A stretch of DNA of 64,000 bases from Mesorhizobium sp. Pch-S (lineage in GTDB: Bacteria; Pseudomonadota; Alphaproteobacteria; Rhizobiales; Rhizobiaceae): positions 4,983,501 to 5,047,500 of the forward strand of contig NZ_CP029562.1 in the NCBI RefSeq assembly GCF_004136315.1, given 5' to 3'. Under the pieces are notes generated by a model, which was given only the letters and a program-made list of their open reading frames with translations, did no database searches and was not told where the DNA came from. The translations under genes and the position numbers were made by a program. Of the stretch, positions 34,609-42,572 are shown one piece after another; position 1 is the stretch's first letter, and the number at the start of each line of letters is the position of its first letter.

Positions 34609-35016
34609 CTAAACCTTGCGAAAGGGCGGCCCAACGACATTTCCGGCGAAAAGCGCGAGCCAGACGATGACCGGTTGAAGCGGCAGGCGCATGGCGTGAT
34701 AGACCCATTGCCAGAGCGAAGGGTCACCACTCAGCGTATCGTAGGCGTGCTTTATGTTGGCCGGAAAAACGCAGATGGCATAAAGCGACAGGCCTGCACC
34801 AGCGTAACGCCTTGCGCGCGGCGCAAGCAGGCCAATCGCACCGGCGATCTCGCAAAGTCCGGTGAGGAATATAACGCGTTCGGGTTCCGGAACCCAGCCG
34901 GGCGTTATGCGCAGGAACGGTTGCGGTAAGGCGATGTGAAGCACGCCGGCCGCGCCGAAGAAGATCGCCAGCGCAATGGCGCATCCAAACCGTCGACGCT
35001 CAATCCTTGCCGTCAT
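34609..35016 (-). CDS. DoxX-like small integral membrane protein
   Basis: A 135-aa protein with four hydrophobic segments (around residues 10-30, 45-65, 68-85 and 108-128). The arrangement FFGAAGVLHIALPQPFLRITP followed by LTGLCEIAGAIGLL and AGAGLSLYAICVFPANIKHA (each core motif) fits the DoxX/SURF4-like family. Function is not known for most members. Its start lies 17 bases inside the upstream hydrolase gene, so the two are coupled. It is convergent with the glutamine-synthetase-like gene. Confidence 0.82.
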   Translation of the reverse strand: MTARIERRRFGCAIALAIFFGAAGVLHIALPQPFLRITPGWVPEPERVIFLTGLCEIAGAIGLLAPRARRYAGAGLSLYAICVFPANIKHAYDTLSGDPSLWQWVYHAMRLPLQPVIVWLALFAGNVVGPPFRKV

Positions 35017-36001
35017 CTGCTATTCGCTCTTCCACCGATCGCGCGATGGCTTGCAGATCCCGCTTGCGGCCGGCAACCCGCTCGATGGCGGCGACGACGA
35101 GATCGCCGGCGACGTAGTCCGGCTTGTGGCCGAGATTGCGGACGACGATCAGTTGCGAGCCGCGTATGTCGCGGGCGAGGTGACGCGAGTGGATTTCGGG
35201 GGAGACTATTCTGTCGGCATCGCCCGTTATGATGACTGTCGGCGCCTTGATGTCGGGATAATCGCGGCTGGCGGTCTTGGCCCAGTCGCTGAGTGCGGCG
35301 ATCTCCTGCGCGTTGTGCCGGAAACGGCCCGGGCTGATCGCCTGCAATGCGCGGGTTTTCCTGACATAATCATCGGGACGTGGATTGGGAGCGAACACCG
35401 CATCCGCTGCTCCTTCGATCGCGGCGAAACCGAGCGGCGGGACCACCAGTGCGCTGAACACATGGCCGATGACCGGGGTCCGGGCAACATCGTAGTACCA
35501 GTCGATGCCCGTCGACCAAGGATAGACGGCCGGCGACAGAAAAACGAGACCGATCACCTTTTCAGGGTGACGAACGGCAAAAGCGGCGGCAATCGCTCCA
35601 CCGAACGAATGCCCGACGATGATGGCCCTGTCGATTCCGCGTTTTTCCATCAATGTCGAGATCGCGTCGGCCTGGCCATCGGGAAGGATGTTCCGTGCAC
35701 CACCGGCGTCGGAGGCGCCATGGCCCGGGCGGTCTACGAACAGCAGGGCGGCTCTTCCCTCCAGTCTCTCCCGAAAGGACAGCAGTTGGTCATAAAGGCT
35801 GCTGCTGGCGCCATGAATGAATACGATCGGCGGCAGATCCGCCTTCGCACCAGGCTTAAGCAGAACACTGTTCAGCTTGTAGCCGCCGACATCGATCCGC
35901 ACCGCCTCGACCTCGCTGGCCACCCCGCGATGTGCGGGCATGGCCAGGGACACAGCCAGTCCCATCACCAGCAGCGGTTGCATGAAAGAACGAAAAGCCA
36001 T
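35000..36001 (-). CDS. Alpha/beta-fold hydrolase, exported
   Basis: A 333-aa hydrolase. The start at 36001 gives a signal peptide ending around residue 28; a longer open frame to 36370 runs through the tRNA gene and is rejected. The oxyanion region is VFIHGASSS and the nucleophile elbow GHSFGG (Ser at about residue 151). The acid is probably in ITGDADRIVSP and the base in LGHKPD near the C-terminus, giving a complete Ser-Asp-His triad. The substrate is unknown; a periplasmic esterase or lipase-like role is possible. Confidence 0.88.
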   Translation of the reverse strand: MAFRSFMQPLLVMGLAVSLAMPAHRGVASEVEAVRIDVGGYKLNSVLLKPGAKADLPPIVFIHGASSSLYDQLLSFRERLEGRAALLFVDRPGHGASDAGGARNILPDGQADAISTLMEKRGIDRAIIVGHSFGGAIAAAFAVRHPEKVIGLVFLSPAVYPWSTGIDWYYDVARTPVIGHVFSALVVPPLGFAAIEGAADAVFAPNPRPDDYVRKTRALQAISPGRFRHNAQEIAALSDWAKTASRDYPDIKAPTVIITGDADRIVSPEIHSRHLARDIRGSQLIVVRNLGHKPDYVAGDLVVAAIERVAGRKRDLQAIARSVEERIADDGKD

Positions 36002-36097
36002 TCGTGAGATCCGGTGGGCTTGGCATGGCGGCGGCACAGACAGTGGGCGTTTGGTGACTATACGCCGGAAATGCCCGATCGGATCAAAGCGGCAAGC

Positions 36098-36171
36098 TGG
36101 AGCGGGTAGCGGGAATCGAACCCGCGCGTTCAGCTTGGGAAGCTGACAGGCTACCATTACATCATACCCGC
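36098..36171 (-). tRNA. tRNA-Gly (anticodon CCC)
   Basis: A full cloverleaf on the minus strand. Acceptor GCGGGTA pairs with TACCCGC, the anticodon arm is TCAGC-TTCCCAA-GCTGA with anticodon CCC at 36137-36139, the T arm is GCGGG-TTCGATT-CCCGC, and CCA is encoded at the 3' end (36098-36100). Total 74 nt. CCC reads GGG glycine codons. Confidence 0.95.
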
Positions 36172-36281
36172 GCGCCGCCTCGTTAGCATGGCCCCGGTAC
36201 GTCCGGCAATGACAAAGCCGCAACTTGAAGCGGGCGCCGCGAGCGCGTATCTCAACGGGGGAGTTCGAAGGAGAAGAGCCT

Positions 36282-36545
36282 TTGTCCGCATTGACCCGCT
36301 TCCTTGGCGATTCGCCGTTCAAGGTGTTTCTGAAGCTGCTCGTGGTGTCGTTCCTCGTCGGCATCGTCATGAGCGCGTTCGGCTGGTCGCCGTTCGACGT
36401 GCTCTATGGTATCCGTGATTTCTTCATCGATCTGTGGAATCTCGGCTTCCGCGCCGTCGACCGTTTCGTCGGCTACATCCTGCTCGGCGCAGCCATCGTC
36501 ATTCCGGCCTTCATCCTGCTGAGGCTGGCGAGCTATCGCAAATAG
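36282..36545 (+). CDS. DUF6460-like small membrane protein
   Basis: An 87-aa protein with two hydrophobic segments (LLVVSFLVGIVMSAFGW and YILLGAAIVIPAFILL) flanking FFIDLWNLGFRAVDRFVG. This pattern matches a small conserved membrane family in Hyphomicrobiales (DUF6460, by memory). The start is taken as TTG 36282, which has AAGGAG eight bases upstream; an earlier TTG at 36225 lacks a site. Function unknown. Confidence 0.78.
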   Translation: MSALTRFLGDSPFKVFLKLLVVSFLVGIVMSAFGWSPFDVLYGIRDFFIDLWNLGFRAVDRFVGYILLGAAIVIPAFILLRLASYRK

Positions 36546-36564
36546 CGCACCACGCTGAGACGTC

Positions 36565-36659
36565 AGAGCATCTGGTAGTCAGGTGGAACACTTGGCGTTA
36601 CAAAATGCAGCGAAAACAAAAAGTTGGAGCGTTTCCTTGAAAAACGGAAACGCTCCAGG
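36565..36659. repeat. Dispersed intergenic repeat, copy 2, with terminator-like hairpin
   Basis: About 95 bp similar to 11044-11140: AGAGCAT...GTAG...TGGAA...CTTGGCNTTACAAAA...AGCGAAAACA then a hairpin. The stem is TGGAGCGTTTCC (36625-36636) with GGAAACGCTCCA (36646-36657), 12 perfect pairs. Like copy 1, it separates two convergent genes. Confidence 0.7.
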
Positions 36660-37556
36660 TCAGGCCGTGGCGGTAGCCTCCTCGAACAGGATGGCGTGGC
36701 GTTCGACCAGCGTCGGCACGTCGGTCGAATAGCCGCCACCGATGACCCCGCACAGCGGCATGCCGCGAGTACGGACGGTTTCGATCACCAGCCGGTCGCG
36801 GGCGCGGATGCCGGCATCGCTCAGCGAAAGCCGGCCGAGCCGGTCCTCGGCATGCACGTCGACGCCGGCATTGTAGAAGACGAGGTCCCAGTGCCGCAGG
36901 CTGCATAACCTTGGCAGAATATCGGCCAGCCGTTCCAGATAGGCACCATCCTCCATGCCGTCCGGCAGGCCTATGTCGAGGTCGGAGGCGATCTTGCGCA
37001 CCGGATAGTTGCGCTCGCCATGCATGGAGAAGGTGAAGACCCGTTCCTCGTCGCGCAGGATATCGGCGGTACCGTCGCCCTGATGTACGTCGAGATCGAC
37101 CACCAGCACATTGCCGACCAGGCCTTCCTCGAGCAGCGCAAGTGCGGCGACGGCAACGTCGTTGAAGGTGCAGAAGCCGGCGCCCTGCGTTCGTCTGGCG
37201 TGATGGCTGCCACCGGCCGCGTTGCAGGCGATGCCGTGTTCGAGCGCCAACCTGGCTGCCAATACCGTTCCAGCCGCCGCGAGCTGCGCGCGCAGCGACA
37301 CCCGCGGACCGACCGGAAAGCCGATCTCGCGCTCGATGCCGGCTGGCACGGTGCAGTCGATGACCTGGTCGACATAGGTCGTGTCATGCGCAAGCTTCAG
37401 CCATCGCGGCGCTGCCGGTTCCGGCTGGTGCAGAGCGTCTGTCAGTCCGCGCGCGATCAACGCCTGCATCAGCAGCGGATACTTGCGCATCGGGAAACGA
37501 TGGTTGACGGCGAAGCCGGCGTCATAGTCGGGATGATGGGCGATTTGCAGGGGCAA
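36660..37556 (-). CDS. Histone-deacetylase-family hydrolase (acetylpolyamine amidohydrolase-like)
   Basis: A 298-aa zinc hydrolase of the arginase/deacetylase fold. Visible motifs: GGSHHARR (catalytic His pair, about 132), GFCTFNDVAVAA, VDLDVHQGDGT (zinc ligands Asp and His, about 165), NAGVDVHAEDRLG (zinc Asp, about 234) and VIGGGYS. These bacterial members deacetylate small amines, acetylpolyamines or acetoin-type metabolites. The start is a TTG at 37556 beginning MPLQIAHHPDYDAGF; no ATG upstream fits. It is divergent from the MATE transporter. Confidence 0.88.
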   Translation of the reverse strand: MPLQIAHHPDYDAGFAVNHRFPMRKYPLLMQALIARGLTDALHQPEPAAPRWLKLAHDTTYVDQVIDCTVPAGIEREIGFPVGPRVSLRAQLAAAGTVLAARLALEHGIACNAAGGSHHARRTQGAGFCTFNDVAVAALALLEEGLVGNVLVVDLDVHQGDGTADILRDEERVFTFSMHGERNYPVRKIASDLDIGLPDGMEDGAYLERLADILPRLCSLRHWDLVFYNAGVDVHAEDRLGRLSLSDAGIRARDRLVIETVRTRGMPLCGVIGGGYSTDVPTLVERHAILFEEATATA

Positions 37557-37646
37557 GCGGTCGTACTCGGGGATGACGCCAGGGAGGCAATTCGATTGCC
37601 CAGGCTGATTGTCAGTTGCATGGCAGGGTGAAATTGGGCCACATCG

Positions 37647-39017
37647 GTGCCACGTTCAAGACATCTCCGGGAGAGCAAGCTGGATCAGGCGTCGTCAGCG
37701 GTCGCGAGCCGGCCGTTTTCGGTCACCAACCGTTCGGTGCTTGCCATCGCGGTGCCGATGACTCTTGCCTATCTCACCACGCCGTTGCTCGGCCTGGTCG
37801 ATACGGCGGTCGTCGGCCAGTTCGGCGATGCCGCGCTGCTCGGCGGGCTTGCGGCCGGCGCGCTGGCGTTCGACGTCGTCTTCACGACGTTCAATTTCCT
37901 GCGTTCCGGAACCACCGGGCTGGTCGCTCAGGCCTTCGGCCGCGGCGACGCTGCCGAAGAACAGGCCGTTTTCTGGCGCGCGGTGCTGATCGCCATCGTC
38001 GCCGGCGTCATCCTGGCGGCGCTCGCGCCGATGGTATCACTGCTCGGCCAGAAGTTCATGGGCGCCGAGGCGCGTGTCAGCGAGGCGATGGACACCTATG
38101 TCCGCATCCGCCTGCTGGCGGCCCCCTTTTCGCTCGTCAACTACGCCATCCTCGGCTACGTGCTCGGGCGGGGCGAGGGCAATCTCGGCCTGTTTCTGCA
38201 GATCGTGCTCAACGGCATCAACATCGCCTTGTGCATCGTGCTCGGGCTCGAACTCAACTGGGGCGTATCGGGCGTCGCCTGGGCAACGGTGATCGGCGAG
38301 TTTTGCGCCATGCTGCTCGGACTGGCGATCGTGCTGAGGCGCTTCGCGCGCAGCGGGCGGCTGCCGGTCAGCCGCATCCTCGACTGGACGGCCTACAGGC
38401 ACATGATGTCGCTTAACCGCGATATCATGATCCGCTCGTTCTCGCTGCTTGCCGCCTTTGCCTTGTTCACCCGCCAGGGTGCCCAGTTCGGCACGGTGAC
38501 GCTGGCCGCCAATGCCGTGCTGATGAACTTCTTCCTGATCGCCGGCTATTTCCTGGACGGCTTCGCCACCGCGGCTGAACAACTCGCCGGCCGCGCCATC
38601 GGTGCCCGTGCCGAAAGCTCGTTCCGTCGCGCGGTTCGGCTCACATTGTGGTGGGGCTACGGGCTGGCCGGCACGGCGACCCTGGTGCTGCTGTTCGGCG
38701 GCGCCGCACTCGTCGGCGTCGTCACCACCTCGGATGCTGTGCGCGACGTTGCCGACATCTATCTGCCCTGGGCCGCCTTCACGGCGATCAGCGGCGTGCT
38801 CGCCTTCCAGATGGACGGCGTCTTCATCGGCGCCACCTGGTCACGCGACATGCGCAACATGATGTTATTGTCGTTCGTCGTCTTCCTGGCCGCATTGCTG
38901 ACGCTGGCGCCGGCCTTCGGCAATCACGGCCTATGGGCTTCGCTGCACGTCTTCCTGCTGGTGCGCGGCTTCAGCCTGTTCGCCATCATGCGGCGGCGGG
39001 TGCGGGAAGCGTTCTAG
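37647..39017 (+). CDS. MATE-family multidrug/metabolite efflux transporter (DinF-like)
   Basis: A 456-aa inner-membrane antiporter with 12 predicted membrane segments. The first helix AVPMTLAYLTTPLLGLVDTA and the following VVGQFGDAALLGGLA are the standard MATE pattern, repeated in the second half (around ALFTRQGAQFGTVTLAANAV). DinF-type proteins export cationic or redox-active compounds with Na+ or H+. The GTG at 37647 is the only start upstream of the first helix except a CTG at 37680 that follows GGGAG, so the true start is uncertain. Confidence 0.88.
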   Translation: MPRSRHLRESKLDQASSAVASRPFSVTNRSVLAIAVPMTLAYLTTPLLGLVDTAVVGQFGDAALLGGLAAGALAFDVVFTTFNFLRSGTTGLVAQAFGRGDAAEEQAVFWRAVLIAIVAGVILAALAPMVSLLGQKFMGAEARVSEAMDTYVRIRLLAAPFSLVNYAILGYVLGRGEGNLGLFLQIVLNGINIALCIVLGLELNWGVSGVAWATVIGEFCAMLLGLAIVLRRFARSGRLPVSRILDWTAYRHMMSLNRDIMIRSFSLLAAFALFTRQGAQFGTVTLAANAVLMNFFLIAGYFLDGFATAAEQLAGRAIGARAESSFRRAVRLTLWWGYGLAGTATLVLLFGGAALVGVVTTSDAVRDVADIYLPWAAFTAISGVLAFQMDGVFIGATWSRDMRNMMLLSFVVFLAALLTLAPAFGNHGLWASLHVFLLVRGFSLFAIMRRRVREAF

Positions 39018-39109
39018 GAGGCAGTAGGCAGTGGCGGTGTCTTCGTCGCAGTGCTGGACTCTGGTGTTCCAGACAGCGTCTCGTCGTGCTCCTCTCGACT
39101 GCCGGCTGC

Positions 39110-40192
39110 CTATTCCCCCAATCCCTTCTTCAGCCACTCATCCAACCGGCTGTCGCGCAGATCGCGAATGGATTTCAGCCCATCCTTTTCCACGGCGCGC
39201 AGCATGCCGCTGACGATGCGTCCCGGCAGTGACGGGCCAGCATAGATCATGCCGGTGTAGAGCTGGACGAGGTCGGCGCCGGCGCGGATCTTTTCCAGCG
39301 CGGTTTCCGTGGAATCGACACCGCCGACGCCGATGATAGCGCGGTCCGGGCCGAGCAGCCTGCGCATCCGCGCCAGCACCGCCGTCGAGCGTTCGAACAG
39401 CGGCTTGCCGGAAAGCCCACCGGTCTCGCCGGCATGGGCAGCACTTTTCAGTGATGGACGTGAAATCGTGGTGTTGGAGACGATGACGCCGTCGACCGCC
39501 TTTTCAGTGACCTCGGCGGCGATGTCCTCGAGCTCCACCTCGACCAGGTCGGGTGCGATCTTCAGGAACACCGGTGGCTGTTTCGTAGCTTTGGCGCGCG
39601 CCGCCATGACGCGCGACAGCAATTCTCCCAGTTGCTCACGCGCCTGCATGTTGCGCAGGCCAGGCGTGTTGGGCGAGGAGATGTTGACGGTGAGGTAGGA
39701 AGCCAGCGGCGCGAAACGCGCGACACCTTTTTCATAGTCGCCGCTACGGTCGCTGCTATCCTTGTTGGCGCCGATGTTGACGCCGACGATGCCGCTCCGG
39801 CCCTTGCGCGCCAGCAGGCGTTTCTCGGCGGCGTCATGGCCTTCATTGTTGAAGCCCAGCCGGTTGATCACCGCCTCGTCGCGGGTGAGGCGGAAGATGC
39901 GGGGTTTCGGATTGCCTGCCTGCGGCAGCGGCGTCACCGTGCCGACCTCGGCAAAGCCGAAGCCTAGGCCAAGCAGCGCGTCCGGTACCTCGGCATTCTT
40001 GTCGTAGCCCGCCGCCATGCCGAGCGGGTTCGGGAAATCGAGGCCGCACAGGCTGACCTCGAGACGGGAATCACGTGGAGCGCGCGCAGCCACCGGCATG
40101 CCGCAACGCAGGGCGGTGATCGACAATCCGTGCGCCGTCTCGGGATCGAAGCTGAACAGGACCTGCTGGCCGATGCGGTCGATCAGGCTCAT
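39110..40192 (-). CDS. pyrD: Dihydroorotate dehydrogenase (quinone), class 2
   Basis: A 360-aa FMN flavoenzyme oxidising dihydroorotate to orotate in pyrimidine synthesis, using membrane quinone. Class 2 features are the N-terminal amphipathic helix (IGQQVLFSFDPETAHGLSI core), the FPNPLGMAAGYDKNAE FMN region, INRLGFNNEGHD, NISSPNTPGLR with the catalytic-base serine context, and IIGVGGVDS near the C-terminus. The upstream DUF952 gene overlaps its start by four bases. Confidence 0.96.
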   Translation of the reverse strand: MSLIDRIGQQVLFSFDPETAHGLSITALRCGMPVAARAPRDSRLEVSLCGLDFPNPLGMAAGYDKNAEVPDALLGLGFGFAEVGTVTPLPQAGNPKPRIFRLTRDEAVINRLGFNNEGHDAAEKRLLARKGRSGIVGVNIGANKDSSDRSGDYEKGVARFAPLASYLTVNISSPNTPGLRNMQAREQLGELLSRVMAARAKATKQPPVFLKIAPDLVEVELEDIAAEVTEKAVDGVIVSNTTISRPSLKSAAHAGETGGLSGKPLFERSTAVLARMRRLLGPDRAIIGVGGVDSTETALEKIRAGADLVQLYTGMIYAGPSLPGRIVSGMLRAVEKDGLKSIRDLRDSRLDEWLKKGLGE

Positions 40193-40539
40193 TCGGCCTC
40201 CAACGGCGGGAAGACATGGCTGCCGTCAGCACCGAGCGGCAGCGGCTTGACCCAGGCAACCGCATCGAGCGTGAATTCGGCATAGAGATGCGGGAACAAC
40301 TCGCCGCCGCGCGAAACTTCGTATTTCAGCGCCGATCCTAGCTTCGCCTCGTCGAGCGCCACCAGCACGAGGTCGTCCAGGCCGGCAAAATAGCGGGCCG
40401 CGGTTTCCTTGACCTGGGTGCCGGTCGAGAAATGAATATAGCCGTCGGCAAGGTCGACGGGAGCTCCGGTGAAACGGCCGAGGGCTTCGGCTTCCTGCCA
40501 CAGCGACTGCGGCGCGATCTTGTAGACAAATCGTGACAT
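40189..40539 (-). CDS. DUF952-family protein
   Basis: A 116-aa protein beginning MSRFVYKIAPQSLWQEAEA. The pattern ADGYIHFSTGTQVKETAARY is typical of DUF952, a small family often found next to pyrD in alphaproteobacteria. Its role is unknown; glutathione-S-transferase-like or tRNA-linked functions have been guessed for the family. Start chosen at ATG 40539; an upstream in-frame extension to 40674 has no family similarity. It overlaps pyrD by four bases, so the two are co-translated. Confidence 0.85.
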   Translation of the reverse strand: MSRFVYKIAPQSLWQEAEALGRFTGAPVDLADGYIHFSTGTQVKETAARYFAGLDDLVLVALDEAKLGSALKYEVSRGGELFPHLYAEFTLDAVAWVKPLPLGADGSHVFPPLEAE

Positions 40540-40651
40540 GGCAGCGCTATAGTCCGATTGTGGCAGCCGGGAAAGAGTGCGAACCGCGCGGTTTCCGCAA
40601 TTCTGGCGCAAAGCGCGGCCACACTGCGCAAAACGGCTGAAGGAGAACACC

Positions 40652-41083
40652 ATGCGTTTCGAAAGGCTGATCATTCCTGCCGCATTGGCAGGACTGCTGG
40701 CGACTCCTGCGCTCGCCGAGGATGCCAGCCGCTACAAGCTGGAAAAGACCAATGACGGTTATGTGCGCATGGACACGCAGACCGGCGCGATGTCGATCTG
40801 CAACGAACGCGACGGCCAGCTGGTTTGCCGTGTCGCCGCCGACGAACGCACCGCTTTCCAGGACGACATCGACCGGCTGCAGGGTACGGTCAAGTCGCTG
40901 GAGGAGCGAGTGACCAAACTTGAGAATTCGCTGACGGCGCGGCTGGAATCCAAACTGCCGTCCGAAGAGGAATTCAACAAGACGATGGGCTACATGGAGC
41001 GTTTCGTGCGTGGCTTCATGGGCATCGTCAAGGACATGGACAAGGAAACCGATCCTGCCAAGCCGAACCTGCAGAAGACGTGA
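40652..41083 (+). CDS. Small periplasmic coiled-coil protein
   Basis: A 143-aa exported protein with a clean Shine-Dalgarno (GGAGAA) before ATG 40652. The signal peptide ends TPALAED (about residue 23). A short domain with two cysteines (MSICNERDGQLVCRV) precedes a heptad-rich coiled coil (DIDRLQGTVKSLEERVTKLE) and an amphipathic C-terminus (MERFVRGFMGIVKDMDKE). I recognise no named family. The cysteine pair may form a disulfide. Confidence 0.8.
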   Translation: MRFERLIIPAALAGLLATPALAEDASRYKLEKTNDGYVRMDTQTGAMSICNERDGQLVCRVAADERTAFQDDIDRLQGTVKSLEERVTKLENSLTARLESKLPSEEEFNKTMGYMERFVRGFMGIVKDMDKETDPAKPNLQKT

Positions 41084-41089
41084 TCCGGA

Positions 41090-41599
41090 TCATCCGGACC
41101 GGGTCCGTTCATAGAGATGCACCTCCGCGTCGCCACCGTGGTGGCGCTCGCGGAGGCGGAAGCCGTGTTTCTCCAGCAGCCGGATGGATTTCGTGTTGGC
41201 TTGGTCGACCGTTGCCAGGACGGTCGCGACGCCGCGTTCATCGGCAAAGCCGACCAGCGCCTGGACGATTTCATCGCCGAATCCACGTCCCCAGTTCGCG
41301 GCAGTCAGCCCGTAGATGATCTGCTCGGGGCCGTCTTGCGGACGCGCGTATCCGGCCCAGCCGATCAGCTGTCCGCTCGAACGGGCGATCACCGCACCCG
41401 TTCCGTAGCCATGGCGCTTCAGGTTTTCGCCGGACCTGGTCACCCAGAGTTCCGCATCCTCGCGCGACAGCGCTTCGCCGTCGCCGACATAGCGGGCAAC
41501 ATCCGGATCGGAGAAGACAGAAACCAGGGAGGCCGCGTCCGAGGGGACGAAGGGGCGGATCGTCAACCGCGGGGTTTCAACCATTCCGTCCAGGATCAT
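41090..41599 (-). CDS. GNAT-family N-acetyltransferase (RimJ/RimL-like)
   Basis: A 169-aa acetyl-CoA-dependent acetyltransferase. The N-terminus VETPRLTIRPFVPSDAASL is typical of RimJ/L-like GNAT proteins. The acetyl-CoA loop reads NWGRGFGDEIVQALV and the C-terminal NTKSIRLLEKHGFRLRER is the classic strand-helix end. GAGGA precedes ATG 41599 by five bases; a longer frame to 41842 is unsupported. Substrate unknown. Confidence 0.88.
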   Translation of the reverse strand: MILDGMVETPRLTIRPFVPSDAASLVSVFSDPDVARYVGDGEALSREDAELWVTRSGENLKRHGYGTGAVIARSSGQLIGWAGYARPQDGPEQIIYGLTAANWGRGFGDEIVQALVGFADERGVATVLATVDQANTKSIRLLEKHGFRLRERHHGGDAEVHLYERTRSG

Positions 41600-41904
41600 G
41601 CTGTTCCTCGGCGTCCAGTCCCGGCCAGCCAGGACTGGCGGCGGCGAGTGGACTATTACGCCGTTTGCGGCAGCGATGTCTGTTGGAAAACTGCCGCCAT
41701 GGTCTTTGTCGCTTGAAAACGCCGGCCGCGACCGCATAATCCGGTCCGCTTGATCCTGCGGGAGGAGGATCGGAGCTTCATCCTGAATCGAAGTCGGCAC
41801 TGCAGAATGTGGATGTGCGGAGAGGATGACGCGACGAAGCAAGCAGATGGGACGGAATGCCGGTCGTCTGATCGTATTTCCGTTTCGGGAGCGTGGAGGA
41901 CCAT
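41600..41904. other. Gene-free divergent gap between acetyltransferase and response regulator
   Basis: About 305 bp without a supported gene. It contains an inverted repeat CCAGTCC (41615-41621) and GGACTGG (41632-41638) close to the acetyltransferase start. Promoters for both divergent genes must lie here, but I see no strong consensus elements. A minus-strand open frame at 41656-41904 looks like chance. Confidence 0.5.
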
Positions 41905-42564
41905 TTGCCGTCAGGCTACAGCTTCGTCATCGCTGACGATCACCCACTGTTTCGCGGTGCCCTCAAGGCAGCGCTTGCCGGCGTTGGCGACGTCGGCGCC
42001 ATTCACGAGGCGGGTGACTTCGAAAGCGTCAAGGCGCTGGTCACCGCCAATGAGGATATCGATCTCCTGCTGCTCGACCTGTCGATGCCGGGTGCCAGCG
42101 GTCTTTCGGGGCTGGTGGCGTTGCGCGGCATCCATCCGTCGGTGCCGATGGTCGTGGTCTCCGCGCATGACGACCCGGTCACAATCCGCCGTGCATTGGA
42201 GCTTGGCGCTTCCGGTTTCATCTCCAAGTCGGCAAGCATGGAGGAAATCCGCGAAGCGGTGAAAGCCGTGCTTGCCGGTGATATCTCTGCACCTGCCGGC
42301 ATTGATCTCGGCGTCGAACGCGATCCGGAAATCTCAGATCTCATCAAGCGCCTGCAGACGCTGACCCCGCAGCAGACGCGGGTGCTCGGCATGCTGGGCG
42401 CGGGTCTTCTCAACAAGCAGATCGCCTATGAGCTCGGTGTCTCCGAAGCCACGATCAAGGCCCATGTCTCGGCGATCCTGCAGAAGCTCGATGTCGACAG
42501 CCGCACGCAGGCCGTGATCCAGTTGTCAAAGATCGGCACCGACCCGCTGCAGGGCGGCGGCTGA
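41905..42564 (+). CDS. LuxR/NarL-type response regulator
   Basis: About 219 aa. A receiver domain comes first: acidic pair in FVIADDHPLF, phosphoacceptor Asp in LLLLDLSMPG, Thr/Ser in VVVSAHD and Lys in GFISKSAS. The C-terminal HTH is LTPQQTRVLGMLGAGLLNKQ then LGVSEATIKAHVSAIL. The start is probably TTG 41905, four bases after a strong GGAGGA; a GTG at 41893 is possible. It is convergent with the SSS-PAS hybrid kinase gene, its likely partner, as in pathways pairing FixJ/NarL-type regulators with CbrA- or NahK-like kinases. Confidence 0.9.
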   Translation: MPSGYSFVIADDHPLFRGALKAALAGVGDVGAIHEAGDFESVKALVTANEDIDLLLLDLSMPGASGLSGLVALRGIHPSVPMVVVSAHDDPVTIRRALELGASGFISKSASMEEIREAVKAVLAGDISAPAGIDLGVERDPEISDLIKRLQTLTPQQTRVLGMLGAGLLNKQIAYELGVSEATIKAHVSAILQKLDVDSRTQAVIQLSKIGTDPLQGGG

Positions 42565-42572
42565 CCGGTCGA

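Noticed and set aside
36002..36370. N-terminal extension of the alpha/beta hydrolase
   Set aside because: It would run through the tRNA-Gly gene; the signal peptide begins at 36001.
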